Source: Pelosinus baikalensis
GTDB taxonomy: Bacteria > Bacillota > Negativicutes > DSM-13327
Assembly (NCBI RefSeq): GCF_020819555.1
Contig: NZ_JAJHJB010000006.1
Location: 1-64,000 of the forward strand
DNA: 64,000 bases
Direction of reading: 5' to 3'
Within the stretch, counting starts at the first letter, position 1. Each line of letters opens with the position of its first letter. Of this stretch, positions 1 through 8,287 are shown one piece after another. The notes beneath the pieces were generated by a model. That model was not told the origin of the DNA, did no database searches, and worked only from the letters and a program-made list of their open reading frames with translations. A program made the position numbers and the translations under genes.

Positions 1-54
1 AAGTCCAGCAATGGATTCAGCTGACTGGTACTAATAGGACGAGGGCTTGACTTA
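1..54 (+). rRNA. 23S ribosomal RNA, 3' end only
   Basis: The first ~54 bases match the conserved 3' end of bacterial 23S rRNA, including ACTGGTACTAATAGGACGAG followed by GGCTTGAC. The rest of the gene lies before the window. The exact mature end is uncertain by a few bases. Confidence 0.93.
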
Positions 55-256
55 AGCAGCGCACCAAAAGCTTGTGAGCGATAGCGAGCAAAAGCTTTTG
101 AGTAAGTCGCTTACTTCCGTAGTGAAGCGTGAGCGGAACTAGGAAGTATCAAATATGTATCTTTACTTTTCAAGTGACTGATACGTACCTAGCATGAATC
201 TTTCTTCTGTGAAGTTTTGAGGGAGCATACTCTTTGAGATGTTTACCTCTATAATA
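55..256 (+). other. 23S-5S spacer with inverted repeats
   Basis: Spacer of about 200 bases between 23S and 5S. An inverted repeat pairs AAAAGCTT near 66-74 with AAGCTTTT near 90-98, and a second imperfect one pairs ACTTCC near 112-118 with GGAAGT near 142-148. Related GAGCGATAGCGAGC and GAAGCGTGAGCGG motifs recur. Such structures are commonly rRNA processing stems; that role is inferred. No gene is seen. Confidence 0.5.
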
Positions 257-373
257 TCTGGTGGCGATAGCTAAGGGGTTCCACCTGTTCCCATACCGAA
301 CACAGTAGTTAAGCCCTTATACGTCGAAAGTACTTGGCTGGAAACGGCCTGGGAGGATAGATAGTTGCCAGTT
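257..373 (+). rRNA. 5S ribosomal RNA
   Basis: About 117 nt, starting TCTGGTGGCGATAGC and ending ATAGTTGCCAG, with the conserved central CCCATACCGAACACAG segment. The 5' and 3' ends pair as the usual terminal helix. It lies in normal 23S-5S-tRNA order, four bases before tRNA-Asn. Confidence 0.97.
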
Positions 374-376
374 TAT

Positions 377-452
377 TCCTTGATAGCTCAGTTGGTAGAG
401 CAATCGGCTGTTAACCGATCGGTCGTAGGTTCGAGTCCTACTCAAGGAGCCA
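377..452 (+). tRNA. tRNA-Asn (GTT anticodon)
   Basis: 76-nt cloverleaf. Acceptor arm TCCTTGA (377-383) pairs with TCAAGGA (442-448); the anticodon loop CTGTTAA carries GTT; the T arm contains GGTTCGAGTCC; the 3' CCA is genome-encoded (450-452). It is cotranscribed with the rRNA operon and followed at once by a terminator. Confidence 0.98.
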
Positions 453-460
453 GTTTAATG

Positions 461-493
461 AAAACACCATTCACGCAAGTGAATGGTGTTTTC
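461..493 (+). terminator. rRNA/tRNA operon terminator
   Basis: Perfect 14-bp stem, AAAACACCATTCAC (461-474) with GTGAATGGTGTTTT (479-492), and a GCAA tetraloop. It ends in TTTT nine bases after tRNA-Asn. This is a classic intrinsic terminator shape, though the U-tract is short. Confidence 0.88.
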
Positions 494-545
494 CAATTAT
501 TAAGGATTTTAGAATGATAAAGGGCTTAAGTTCTGATTGCGGTCT

Positions 546-575
546 TTTTACTATTATTGTACAATAATAGTAAAA
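546..575. repeat. Perfect 30-bp palindrome upstream of the zinc-ribbon gene
   Basis: TTTTACTATTATTGT (546-560) is followed directly by its exact reverse complement ACAATAATAGTAAAA (561-575). It lies 45 bases before the start of the zinc-ribbon gene. It could be an operator for a dimeric regulator or a weak AT-rich hairpin. An ATTGT-n5-ACAAT core also occurs in the inverted repeat at 1520-1552. Confidence 0.8.
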
Positions 576-620
576 TCGATAGTAAAAGATGGATTTTTTA
601 TATAAGCGGGGTGGCAGAGG

Positions 621-1451
621 ATGACGTATAGTGGCTTTAAATATTGTCCTTTTTGTGGTGAAGAGTTGCCGCAAAATCATATGATGAAATTCTGTCCCTT
701 TTGTGGAAAAAAATCTTCACTAAATGACAAGATAGCTTTAGAGGTTGCTCAACATGAAGTTATAAAAGAAAAGACGTTATCAAAGAATGTTGACCAAGAG
801 CAAAAGATAAAGAATGAGATTTACATGAGGGATGATACCTTACTACTACAACATATGGATAATGAATATTATAGTATTATATTGAAGTATACAGCAGATA
901 GAATGAATCTAATAAAAGTTTTAGAAAAGATACTAGTGAGGAGTGCCTTTGCCGTTCGCTTAGCTGTGGATAATATGCCAAGTCTTATTATCTATAAGGC
1001 TAAAAGAGAAGATATTGTAAACTTACATATTGCTTTTGTAAAAGGTCAAGCAAGCGTTAGTATCATTCCCGGTGAATTTAATAATAATCCTTCTTTAAAA
1101 GAATTATTTCCCATGTTTGGTAAGTTGAATATACAAATGCGAAAAGATATTGAAGGCTTGCCAATGAAATTATGGATAGGCGATCAAATTACCAATGTCT
1201 TTCCTATAAAATATGGGGAAAGTAAAAAAGGGATTTTGGTTATAACGAATAAAAATATATACATTATATATAAATATGCGGTTATGACAAAATTTCGATG
1301 GTTGGTAATATCTTATACATTATTATTGAAAGTTGTGAAAGAAAATAAATCTCTTGAGTTCATTTATAAGAATAACAAAGTAGAACGCATTGAGTTTATT
1401 ACTAATCGGGAATTAGTTGAGGCTTTTGAAGCAATTGAACATATAGTATGA
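621..1451 (+). CDS. Zinc-ribbon protein with L7/L12-like and PH-like domains
   Basis: A 276-residue soluble protein with no assigned function. Seen: two CPFCG knuckles (Cys9/12 and Cys25/28) forming a probable zinc ribbon, then a charged linker (35-75). Residues ~83-150 follow the length and hydrophobic pattern of the ribosomal L7/L12 C-terminal domain (...LIKVLEKI... ...LAVDNMPS...). Residues ~183-275 look like a bacterial PH/GRAM-type beta domain (GILVITNKNIYII). It is a single gene between the rRNA operon and folP, with its own terminator. The GGGGTGG upstream of ATG 621 serves as RBS. The domain calls rest on pattern reading, not a search, and the partner is unknown. Confidence 0.8.
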   Translation: MTYSGFKYCPFCGEELPQNHMMKFCPFCGKKSSLNDKIALEVAQHEVIKEKTLSKNVDQEQKIKNEIYMRDDTLLLQHMDNEYYSIILKYTADRMNLIKVLEKILVRSAFAVRLAVDNMPSLIIYKAKREDIVNLHIAFVKGQASVSIIPGEFNNNPSLKELFPMFGKLNIQMRKDIEGLPMKLWIGDQITNVFPIKYGESKKGILVITNKNIYIIYKYAVMTKFRWLVISYTLLLKVVKENKSLEFIYKNNKVERIEFITNRELVEAFEAIEHIV

Positions 1452-1460
1452 CAAAATAAG

Positions 1461-1499
1461 GAAAGACTTCAGTTTTACTCAAGTCTTTCTTTATTTTTT
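1461..1499 (+). terminator. Terminator after the zinc-ribbon gene
   Basis: Stem GAAAGACTT (1461-1469) with AAGTCTTTC (1481-1489), followed by a T-rich tract to 1499. It starts 9 bases after the stop codon. Confidence 0.85.
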
Positions 1500-1519
1500 A
1501 TAAATTGGATTTGCTAAAA

Positions 1520-1552
1520 GTCAATTCGATTGTGTTATACAATAGAATTGAC
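1520..1552. repeat. 33-bp inverted repeat upstream of folP
   Basis: GTCAATTC (1520-1527) pairs with GAATTGAC (1545-1552), and the inner ATTGT (1529-1533) pairs with ACAAT (1539-1543), leaving a GTTAT loop. It sits just upstream of the predicted folP promoter, so an operator role is possible. It has no U-tract on the + strand, which argues against a terminator. Confidence 0.6.
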
Positions 1553-1583
1553 TAAAAAGTATTCATAAAAAAAGTCGTAGCTG

Positions 1584-1592
1584 TGGTACAAT
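1584..1592 (+). promoter_or_regulatory. Extended -10 promoter for the fol cluster
   Basis: TGG-TACAAT at 1584-1592 fits an extended -10 element (TGn-TAnnnT). A -35 is weak (TTCATA-like at ~1562). It lies 33 bases before the folP ATG, which has a strong AAAGGAGGA ribosome binding site. Confidence 0.5.
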
Positions 1593-1624
1593 AAGGGATA
1601 TGTCGGGGTGCAAAGGAGGAAAAA

Positions 1625-2824
1625 ATGACTTTTAATGTACGTGTTTTAGGAATAGATAATCTAAAGCAGGCTGAGATGGAATTAGCTAGGGTAAATTATG
1701 ATAAGACTAGCATTCCGGATATGGATGATAAAGTTGTATTTAGGGTAGTAAAATTAGAAAACATTTCAACGAAAAATGCTAATCTTTTAAAACAAGCATT
1801 TTTCGTTAACGGTGGAGAGGTCGCTGTAGGGAGAAGTACAATGGATCTTGGTACTGCATATGCAGATGTTTTGTTGTGTGCAACAATAAAACAATTTCAA
1901 ATGGCTATTGCCCAATTGAAGATAGAACCATGGGGATTACCTACAATTGCAGAGGCTATTGAGAGAACTTTAAATAATATTGAGAGTTTTCCGCAACGCT
2001 CATATTATTGGCAGCATCATTCGCTAAAGATTATGCCAAGGCGCACTTTAATAATGGGGATTTTAAATGTTACACCAGACTCTTTCTCAGATGGCGGTAA
2101 ATATAATACCATCGAAAAAGCTCTGTATCATGTTGAAGAGATGATACAGTGTGGTGCCGATATTATTGATATTGGTGCTGAATCTACCAGACCCTACTTT
2201 GGAGCTGAAAAAATATCAGCTGAAGAAGAAATGAATCGATTGGGTCCCTTATTAGAACGAGTCTTATCGATATCTACAGTGCCTGTTTCGGTGGATACAT
2301 ATAAATCCAGCGTTGCGCTGGAGGCGTTAAAATTGGGGGCTCATATGATCAATGATATATGGGGACTGCAGCAAGATCATAATATGGCGAAGGTAGTAGC
2401 TGGGTACAATGTGCCTATTATTATCATGCATAATCAAGATACTACACATTATCAGCAAGACATTATGTCAGAAATATATAATTTTTTACAAAAGAGTATC
2501 TCTATAGGCATTCAAGCAGGCATTGATCCTAACAACATTATTATTGATCCGGGTATTGGATTTGGGAAGACGCCGGAACAAAATTTGATAGTAATGTCTC
2601 GTTTAGATGAGTTAAGATCATTAGGCTGTCCTATATTACTAGGTACTTCCAATAAAAGATTTATTGGTGAAGTGTTAGGCCTGCCAGTAGAAGAACGGGT
2701 AGAAGGGACAGGCGCTACCGTGTCTATTGGAATAATGAAGGGCAGTAATATTGTTCGTGTACACAATGTACAAGCAATGGCTAGAATAGCAAAAATGACA
2801 GATGCGATGAGGAGTGATATATGA
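1625..2824 (+). CDS. folP: Dihydropteroate synthase with N-terminal extension
   Basis: Condenses 6-hydroxymethyl-7,8-dihydropterin pyrophosphate with p-aminobenzoate to dihydropteroate (folate synthesis, cytosol). The TIM-barrel domain starts near residue 140: MGILNVTPDSFSDGG (144-158), DIGAESTRP (182-190), DPGIGFGKT (308-316) and a final GTSNKRFIG (340-348). At 399 residues it is about 120 longer than the usual ~270; the extra ~130 N-terminal residues form a separate domain that I cannot name. The position usually held by Arg in the GTSRK motif is Asn343. It overlaps folB by 4 bases (ATGA), so the two are probably translationally coupled. Confidence 0.95.
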   Translation: MTFNVRVLGIDNLKQAEMELARVNYDKTSIPDMDDKVVFRVVKLENISTKNANLLKQAFFVNGGEVAVGRSTMDLGTAYADVLLCATIKQFQMAIAQLKIEPWGLPTIAEAIERTLNNIESFPQRSYYWQHHSLKIMPRRTLIMGILNVTPDSFSDGGKYNTIEKALYHVEEMIQCGADIIDIGAESTRPYFGAEKISAEEEMNRLGPLLERVLSISTVPVSVDTYKSSVALEALKLGAHMINDIWGLQQDHNMAKVVAGYNVPIIIMHNQDTTHYQQDIMSEIYNFLQKSISIGIQAGIDPNNIIIDPGIGFGKTPEQNLIVMSRLDELRSLGCPILLGTSNKRFIGEVLGLPVEERVEGTGATVSIGIMKGSNIVRVHNVQAMARIAKMTDAMRSDI

Positions 2825-3183
2825 TGAAGGATACAATACTATTAGAAAATATGGTGTTTTATGGGTTTCATGGGGTTTATGAATATGAACGTGAACAAGG
2901 GCAGCGTTTCTATGTGGATGTCCAAATACATGCGGATCTAAGTGAGGCAGCTAAAACGGATAAGCTCACTGATACAATTGACTATACGATGATTTATTCT
3001 CAAATCAAAGACGTTATGGAGAATCAAAGATTCCAACTATTAGAAGCAGTTGGCGGACATATTGCAGAATTAATTTTAAAGACAAGCATTGCTACGGATG
3101 TTACTATAAGAATTCGCAAGCCTGCTGTACCCATCCCTGGACCGCTAAATTTTGTTCAGGTAGAAATAAGCCGGAGTAAATAA
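2821..3183 (+). CDS. folB: Dihydroneopterin aldolase
   Basis: Converts 7,8-dihydroneopterin to 6-hydroxymethyl-7,8-dihydropterin, the step before FolK. 120 residues, normal for the family. Seen: YGFHGVYEYEREQGQRF near the N-terminus, with the conserved acidic and GQ residues, and IRKPAVPIPG (98-107), whose Lys100 matches the conserved catalytic lysine. The start overlaps the folP stop; the second ATG at 2824 is an equally possible start. Middle gene of folP-folB-folK. Confidence 0.95.
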   Translation: MMKDTILLENMVFYGFHGVYEYEREQGQRFYVDVQIHADLSEAAKTDKLTDTIDYTMIYSQIKDVMENQRFQLLEAVGGHIAELILKTSIATDVTIRIRKPAVPIPGPLNFVQVEISRSK

Positions 3184-3187
3184 GGTA

Positions 3188-3685
3188 ATGATTATACTTG
3201 GATTAGGTTCTAATATGGGAGACCGCGAAAGTAATATAAAGTCGGCGATTTGCGAATTAAATAAGCAGAGTAAAATTACTATTAATAAAATATCATCCTT
3301 ATATGAAACAAAACCTGTTGGTTTTGTGAATCAACCTAACTTTTTTAACTTAGTTATTAGTATTAATACTATGTTAAATCCCCATGAGTTATTAACAGAA
3401 TGTCTACATGCAGAATATCAATTAGGCAGGATCCGTAAGCAGCGTTGGGGTCCTAGAAATATAGATATTGATATTCTTGTTTATCATGGTCATATTATCA
3501 AGGATGAGGTGCTGCAATTACCTCACCCTCGCTTACATGAGAGATCCTTTGTTCTTATACCGTTGCAAGAGATTGCTTATGATCTTCCTGTATATCAAGG
3601 GTTAACTTCTAAAGATCTATTGCAAACAATGAATGCCAATGATGATGTCATATTATATAAAAAAATGAAGTTAGACTTTTTATAA
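3188..3685 (+). CDS. folK: 2-amino-4-hydroxy-6-hydroxymethyldihydropteridine pyrophosphokinase
   Basis: Transfers pyrophosphate from ATP to 6-hydroxymethyl-7,8-dihydropterin to make the FolP substrate. 165 residues, full length. Seen: GLGSNMGDR (5-13), the ETKPVG segment (40-45), and RWGPRNIDIDIL (86-97), whose Asp residues bind magnesium, then HPRLHERSFVL. It starts 4 bases after folB. No folE, folC or pabA/B is present here. Confidence 0.96.
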   Translation: MIILGLGSNMGDRESNIKSAICELNKQSKITINKISSLYETKPVGFVNQPNFFNLVISINTMLNPHELLTECLHAEYQLGRIRKQRWGPRNIDIDILVYHGHIIKDEVLQLPHPRLHERSFVLIPLQEIAYDLPVYQGLTSKDLLQTMNANDDVILYKKMKLDFL

Positions 3686-3710
3686 CGATAAGATAGGAGG
3701 CTAACGAAAG

Positions 3711-4853
3711 TTGGCTAAATCATGCAAAGTGTTATTTATTAGCGCTCCAATAGGGGCAGGCCATATAAAAGCAGCCCAATCAGTTGCTGAAGCAATGTGT
3801 CGACAATATGATCACGTTGAAACCAAACTGGTAAATGTATTTGATTTTTTTAATATATTTGTTGGTAAAAATATTTTAACTATTTATTTCAAAGTATTAG
3901 AATTATTTCCTAAAATGTATGGGATGGCCTATGGCTGGGGAAATGAAAGTCCGCTTGCATTAGTAGGTCGTCAGATCATTAGTCGCTATTTGGCTAAAAG
4001 AATGGAACAATACATTTTAGGGTATAATCCAGATATTATTGTATGCACTCATGCCACTCCTGCTGGGCTTATCTCTTCTTTATTAAAAGATAAGAAAATT
4101 GCCATTCCGGTAGTTGGTGTAGTTACAGATTTTGTTGTACACCGCTTGTGGGTTTATCCTGAAATTCAACATTATGTTATTGCCAATGAAAAAATGGGCA
4201 AATTCTTATTTGACCACGGAATAAATGGTAATGGTATAAAGGTTATGGGAATTCCTGTTGGTGAAAAATTCTCACGAGTATCTGATAAAGAAAAAGTAAT
4301 GCAGAATTTACAGTTTTGTAGTGAGATAAAAACAATTCTTATTATGGGTGGTGGAGCAGGACTTCTGCCCATGGATAAAATTGTTCAATGTTGTGAAAAT
4401 ATTGGCATTCCATTACAAATGATTGTTGTTGCAGGCAAAAATAAAAAGATGTACCAGAAAGTGATGAATTTACAGCCTAAGCTGCGCAATAAGGTACAAG
4501 TTTTAGGATATGTTGATTATGTTAATGAATTAATGGCAATTGCAGATCTAATCATTTCGAAGCCAGGAGGAATAACGTGTGCAGAAACATTATGTGCAGG
4601 CATACCGATGCTCATTTATCGACCTATACCAGGACAAGAAGAAGCAAATACAAATTATTTAATTGAGCAGCAAGTAGCTTTGAGGGCAGACTCTTTATTC
4701 GATATACAGCTAATCATAGAAAAGTTGTTTATAGAGCAGCCTGACGAATTAATAAGATTACGACAAAATTCTTTGAAAATGGGACGACCTCAAGCTGCTG
4801 TGACTATAGCTGATTACATTTATTCTCAAGCTGAAATGAGAAGGAATTGTTGA
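3711..4853 (+). CDS. MGDG synthase/UgtP-type diacylglycerol glycosyltransferase
   Basis: GT28-family glycosyltransferase that probably adds a sugar from a UDP-sugar to diacylglycerol at the inner face of the membrane. 380 residues. Seen: N-terminal ISAPIGAGHIKAA (family glycine loop) and C-terminal nucleotide-sugar site SKPGGITCAETLCAGIPM followed by RPIPGQEEANTNYL, as in MGDG synthases and Bacillus UgtP. TTG start at 3711 after AGGAGG, 25 bases after folK and likely cotranscribed. The exact sugar and acceptor cannot be read from sequence. Confidence 0.85.
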   Translation: MAKSCKVLFISAPIGAGHIKAAQSVAEAMCRQYDHVETKLVNVFDFFNIFVGKNILTIYFKVLELFPKMYGMAYGWGNESPLALVGRQIISRYLAKRMEQYILGYNPDIIVCTHATPAGLISSLLKDKKIAIPVVGVVTDFVVHRLWVYPEIQHYVIANEKMGKFLFDHGINGNGIKVMGIPVGEKFSRVSDKEKVMQNLQFCSEIKTILIMGGGAGLLPMDKIVQCCENIGIPLQMIVVAGKNKKMYQKVMNLQPKLRNKVQVLGYVDYVNELMAIADLIISKPGGITCAETLCAGIPMLIYRPIPGQEEANTNYLIEQQVALRADSLFDIQLIIEKLFIEQPDELIRLRQNSLKMGRPQAAVTIADYIYSQAEMRRNC

Positions 4854-4889
4854 TATATGTGTTAGAGTTTTTCAAATTGACATTTTTTG

Positions 4890-4919
4890 TTGGTGTGTAT
4901 TGTGGAAGTGTGCTATAAT
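4890..4919 (+). promoter_or_regulatory. Promoter for dprA-topA-trmFO
   Basis: Extended -10 TGC-TATAAT (4911-4919) with a partial -35 TTGGTG (4890-4895) at 18-bp spacing. A better TTGACA at 4877-4882 is 31 bp away and too far. It lies 70 bases before the dprA ATG. Confidence 0.6.
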
Positions 4920-4989
4920 TACCATTATTTTATACTGATTTTCCTGAATAAATATATGATTAGGTAAATATGATCATGTTGGAGGAAAA

Positions 4990-6078
4990 ATGGAAAAAAT
5001 ATACTTAGCAGCATTACAGATGGTAGCTGGAATTGGTAACGTACGTCTTAAAGGATTGGTTTCTTTTTTTGGTAGCGCTCAGCAGGCTTGGCTGGCCAAT
5101 AAGCGTGATTTATTTTTATGTGGGCATTTAGATGAAACAATCTATAATAAATTACTCATACATCGGGAAAAAATAGATATATATACATTAGCATGTGATT
5201 GGGAAAGAAAAGGAATTCGTATTTGTTCTCATAACGATTCCGAATATCCTAAGTTGCTTTTAAATACTTATAATGCTCCTCAAGTTTTGTTTTATCGTGG
5301 TGCATTGCCAATTACTGATCATCTTATTGCAATTGTCGGGGCGAGGAAGGCTACTTCCTATGGGAAAAATGTTGCACAGTTACTAGCATCAGAGCTTAAT
5401 GAAGCTGGAGTATGGGTAGTGAGTGGTGCTGCCCGGGGTATCGATACAGCTGCTCATCAGGGCGCATTATTGAAAGATGGATATACAATAGCAGTTCTTG
5501 GCTGTGGAGTGGATATTAACTATCCACCGGAAAATGGTAAATTGATAAATCAAATTGCAGAGAGTGGTGCTGTAGTTTCTGAATATGCTCCTGGTACTAT
5601 GGCACATCCTGGTCATTTTCCAGCGCGCAACAGAATTATTAATGGCTTGTCCCGTGGGGTGGTAGTGGTGGAAGCTGCAGAAAGAAGCGGAGCATTAATT
5701 ACAGCTGATTTTGCCTTGGAAGAAGGACGTGATGTCTTTGCTGTGCCTGGTAGTATTTTTTCACCATCTAGCAAAGGGACACATCGACTTGTAAAACAGG
5801 GTGCTAAACTGATTGATAGTGCTGTTGACATATTGGAGGAATATGACATTGTCGTTAAAGAGAAAGAGACTCAAAGAATCGACCTTACTAGCGAGGAAGC
5901 AATGGTTTATGATATTCTTACATATGAAAATTCTTTAGGGATTGAAGACATTGTCATGAAAACAAAGCTGAGTACCGCAGTAATTACATATATATTACTT
6001 CAGTTTGAATTACGTGGTTTAGTGACAGAGAATAGCGGGAAACGCTATTTGCGCTGCGCTAAGGAGGGAGTTAAGTGA
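4990..6078 (+). CDS. dprA: DNA-processing protein DprA
   Basis: Binds incoming single-stranded DNA and loads RecA during transformation (known for the family). 362 residues: N-terminal helical SAM-like region (1-75), then a Rossmann fold with VGARKA (116-121), SGAARGID (145-152), FPARNRIINGLS (210-221) and ERSGALITA (231-239), and a C-terminal winged helix (about 300-355). The ATG is preceded by GGAGGAAAA. Overlaps topA by 4 bases. The dprA-topA order is typical of Firmicutes. Competence itself cannot be inferred from this gene alone. Confidence 0.95.
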   Translation: MEKIYLAALQMVAGIGNVRLKGLVSFFGSAQQAWLANKRDLFLCGHLDETIYNKLLIHREKIDIYTLACDWERKGIRICSHNDSEYPKLLLNTYNAPQVLFYRGALPITDHLIAIVGARKATSYGKNVAQLLASELNEAGVWVVSGAARGIDTAAHQGALLKDGYTIAVLGCGVDINYPPENGKLINQIAESGAVVSEYAPGTMAHPGHFPARNRIINGLSRGVVVVEAAERSGALITADFALEEGRDVFAVPGSIFSPSSKGTHRLVKQGAKLIDSAVDILEEYDIVVKEKETQRIDLTSEEAMVYDILTYENSLGIEDIVMKTKLSTAVITYILLQFELRGLVTENSGKRYLRCAKEGVK

Positions 6079-8264
6079 GCAAAGCATTAGTTATAGTTGA
6101 ATCTCCAGCAAAAGCAAAAACGATTGAGAAGTTTCTTGGAAAAAACTACACAGTTAAGGCTTCTATGGGACATTTAAGGGATTTGCCTAAGAGCCAATTT
6201 GGTGTAGATGTAGAGAACAATTTTGCGCCTAAATATATTAATATTCGTGGCAAAGGCGATCTTATAAAAAGTCTTAAAAATGCTGCTAAGGCAGCAGATA
6301 TTGTTTATTTGGCATCTGACCCTGATAGGGAAGGAGAAGCGATTGCTTGGCATTTGTCACATATATTAAATATTCCTCAAGATAAGGCCTGTCGAATTGA
6401 GTTTAATGAAATTACAAAAACTACAATTCAAAATGCTGTAAAAAAACCTCGGCCTATTAATATGGAGAGGGTTGATGCGCAGCAAGCCAGGCGGTTATTA
6501 GACCGAATTGTTGGTTATCAATTAAGCCCTCTGCTGTGGAGGAAGGTAAGAAAAGGTCTTAGCGCAGGACGAGTGCAGTCTACAGCTGTAGGAATTATCT
6601 GTGATAGGGAAAAAGAAATCCAAGCGTTTGTCTCAGAAGAATATTGGACAGTGGTTGCAAAGTTGCGGGGAATGCCCAAAACGGCATTATTTGACGCCCA
6701 GCTTATTTTAATTGACGATCATAAGGCTAAAATTGATAACGAAGAGCAAGCTCAAAGTATACAAGAAGAATTAGAAAAGGCTGAATTTACGGTAGCGGAC
6801 GTGAAGCGGCGAGAAAGGCGGCGTAATCCTGCTGCACCCTTTATTACCAGCAGTTTACAGCAAGAGGCATCACGCAAATTGGGCTTTACTTCTCGCAAAA
6901 CAATGATGGTGGCTCAACAATTATATGAAGGGCTAGATCTTGGTAGCTCAGGTCCAGTCGGACTTATCACTTATATGCGTACTGATTCGGTGCGTTTAGC
7001 TGAGTCAGCTCAACAAGAAGCCGTTAAGTACATTGCAGCAACATATGGAGAAAGCTACTTACCTGAAAAGAGCCCAGTATATTCTTCGAAAAAATCCCAA
7101 GATGCACATGAAGCCATTCGTCCTACTAGTTTAGAATTTCCTCCAGAAAAGTTAGTCAAGTATCTTTCACGAGATCAGTCGCGATTATATACTTTAATTT
7201 GGGAACGATTCATTGCCAGTCAAATGGCACCAGCAATATATGATACGTTAACCGTAGATATTGCCGCTAGCCGTTTTTCTTTACGAGCAACAGGTTCGAC
7301 GGTTAAGTTTCCTGGTTTTATGGCCGTATATACAGAAAGTAAAGATGGGGAAGAAAAAGAGAAAGATATTACATTGCCTAACTTGACGATTGGAGAGAAA
7401 TTAAAGGTTAATAAGATTACTCCTAAGCAGCATTTTACAGAACCACCGCCTAGATATACAGATTCCAGCTTAGTAAAAGTACTAGAAGAAAAAGGTATTG
7501 GTCGCCCAAGTACCTATTCACCAATTGTTGAAACCATATTAGCACGAGGTTATGTAATTAAAGTAGAGAAAAAATTTCAACCAACAGAATTAGGCTTTGT
7601 AGTTCTTGATTTGTTAAAACAATATTTTAAAGCAATCGTAGATGTTAAGTTTACAGCTAAAATGGAAAATAGTCTTGATGAAATTGCCGATGGCAAAGGT
7701 TCACGCATTGATTTATTACGAGAGTTCTATGCTTGGTTTGCTGTAGACTTAGAACAAGCAGAAAAAGAAATTGGTCATGTTGAACTTCCTGTGGAAGTAT
7801 CCGATGTACCATGTGAGAATTGTGGTAGATTAATGGTGGTAAAACATGGCCGTTATGGTGATTTCTTAGCGTGTCCTGGTTTCCCAGAGTGCCGTAATAC
7901 AAAGCCTATTTTAAAAGAAACAGGAGTACAATGCCCCAAATGCGCTGGAAGTATTGTTGAACGGCGAACAAAACGCAGTAAAACCTTTTATGGATGTAAG
8001 AATTATCCTGCCTGTGACTTTATGACATGGGATATACCTTTAAAAGAAAATTGTCAGACTTGTGGTGCCTTTATGTTACGGCATAATTTAAAAAGTGGTA
8101 AATTTAATATCATATGCAGCAATGAATCTTGCCAAACGCGTCAAAATGATATTGATAAAAAAGCGAATGATAGCACAAAAAAAACAAAAGATGCCAAAAA
8201 AAGTAAAACAACTTCAAGAAAATCTAAAGGTACGACGCTAACTAAGAAAACTAAATCAGAATAA
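6075..8264 (+). CDS. topA: DNA topoisomerase I
   Basis: Type IA topoisomerase that relaxes negative supercoils. 729 residues. Seen: N-terminal Toprim domain (VIVESPAKAKTIEKFLG; acidic DPDREGEAIAWH), active-site Tyr300 in TYMRTDS, and three C-terminal C4 zinc fingers from about residue 580 (CENC, CPKC, CQTC pairs). A lysine/serine/threonine-rich tail (~690-729) probably binds DNA non-specifically. GTG start overlaps the dprA stop (GTGA) behind AAGGAGGG, so it is translationally coupled. Confidence 0.97.
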   Translation: MSKALVIVESPAKAKTIEKFLGKNYTVKASMGHLRDLPKSQFGVDVENNFAPKYINIRGKGDLIKSLKNAAKAADIVYLASDPDREGEAIAWHLSHILNIPQDKACRIEFNEITKTTIQNAVKKPRPINMERVDAQQARRLLDRIVGYQLSPLLWRKVRKGLSAGRVQSTAVGIICDREKEIQAFVSEEYWTVVAKLRGMPKTALFDAQLILIDDHKAKIDNEEQAQSIQEELEKAEFTVADVKRRERRRNPAAPFITSSLQQEASRKLGFTSRKTMMVAQQLYEGLDLGSSGPVGLITYMRTDSVRLAESAQQEAVKYIAATYGESYLPEKSPVYSSKKSQDAHEAIRPTSLEFPPEKLVKYLSRDQSRLYTLIWERFIASQMAPAIYDTLTVDIAASRFSLRATGSTVKFPGFMAVYTESKDGEEKEKDITLPNLTIGEKLKVNKITPKQHFTEPPPRYTDSSLVKVLEEKGIGRPSTYSPIVETILARGYVIKVEKKFQPTELGFVVLDLLKQYFKAIVDVKFTAKMENSLDEIADGKGSRIDLLREFYAWFAVDLEQAEKEIGHVELPVEVSDVPCENCGRLMVVKHGRYGDFLACPGFPECRNTKPILKETGVQCPKCAGSIVERRTKRSKTFYGCKNYPACDFMTWDIPLKENCQTCGAFMLRHNLKSGKFNIICSNESCQTRQNDIDKKANDSTKKTKDAKKSKTTSRKSKGTTLTKKTKSE

Positions 8265-8287
8265 ATGATATAATCGGAGGAACAATC

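Noticed and set aside
4877..4882. TTGACA as the -35 of the dprA promoter
   Set aside because: 31 bp from the TATAAT at 4914; spacing is too large. The extended -10 with a weak -35 fits better.
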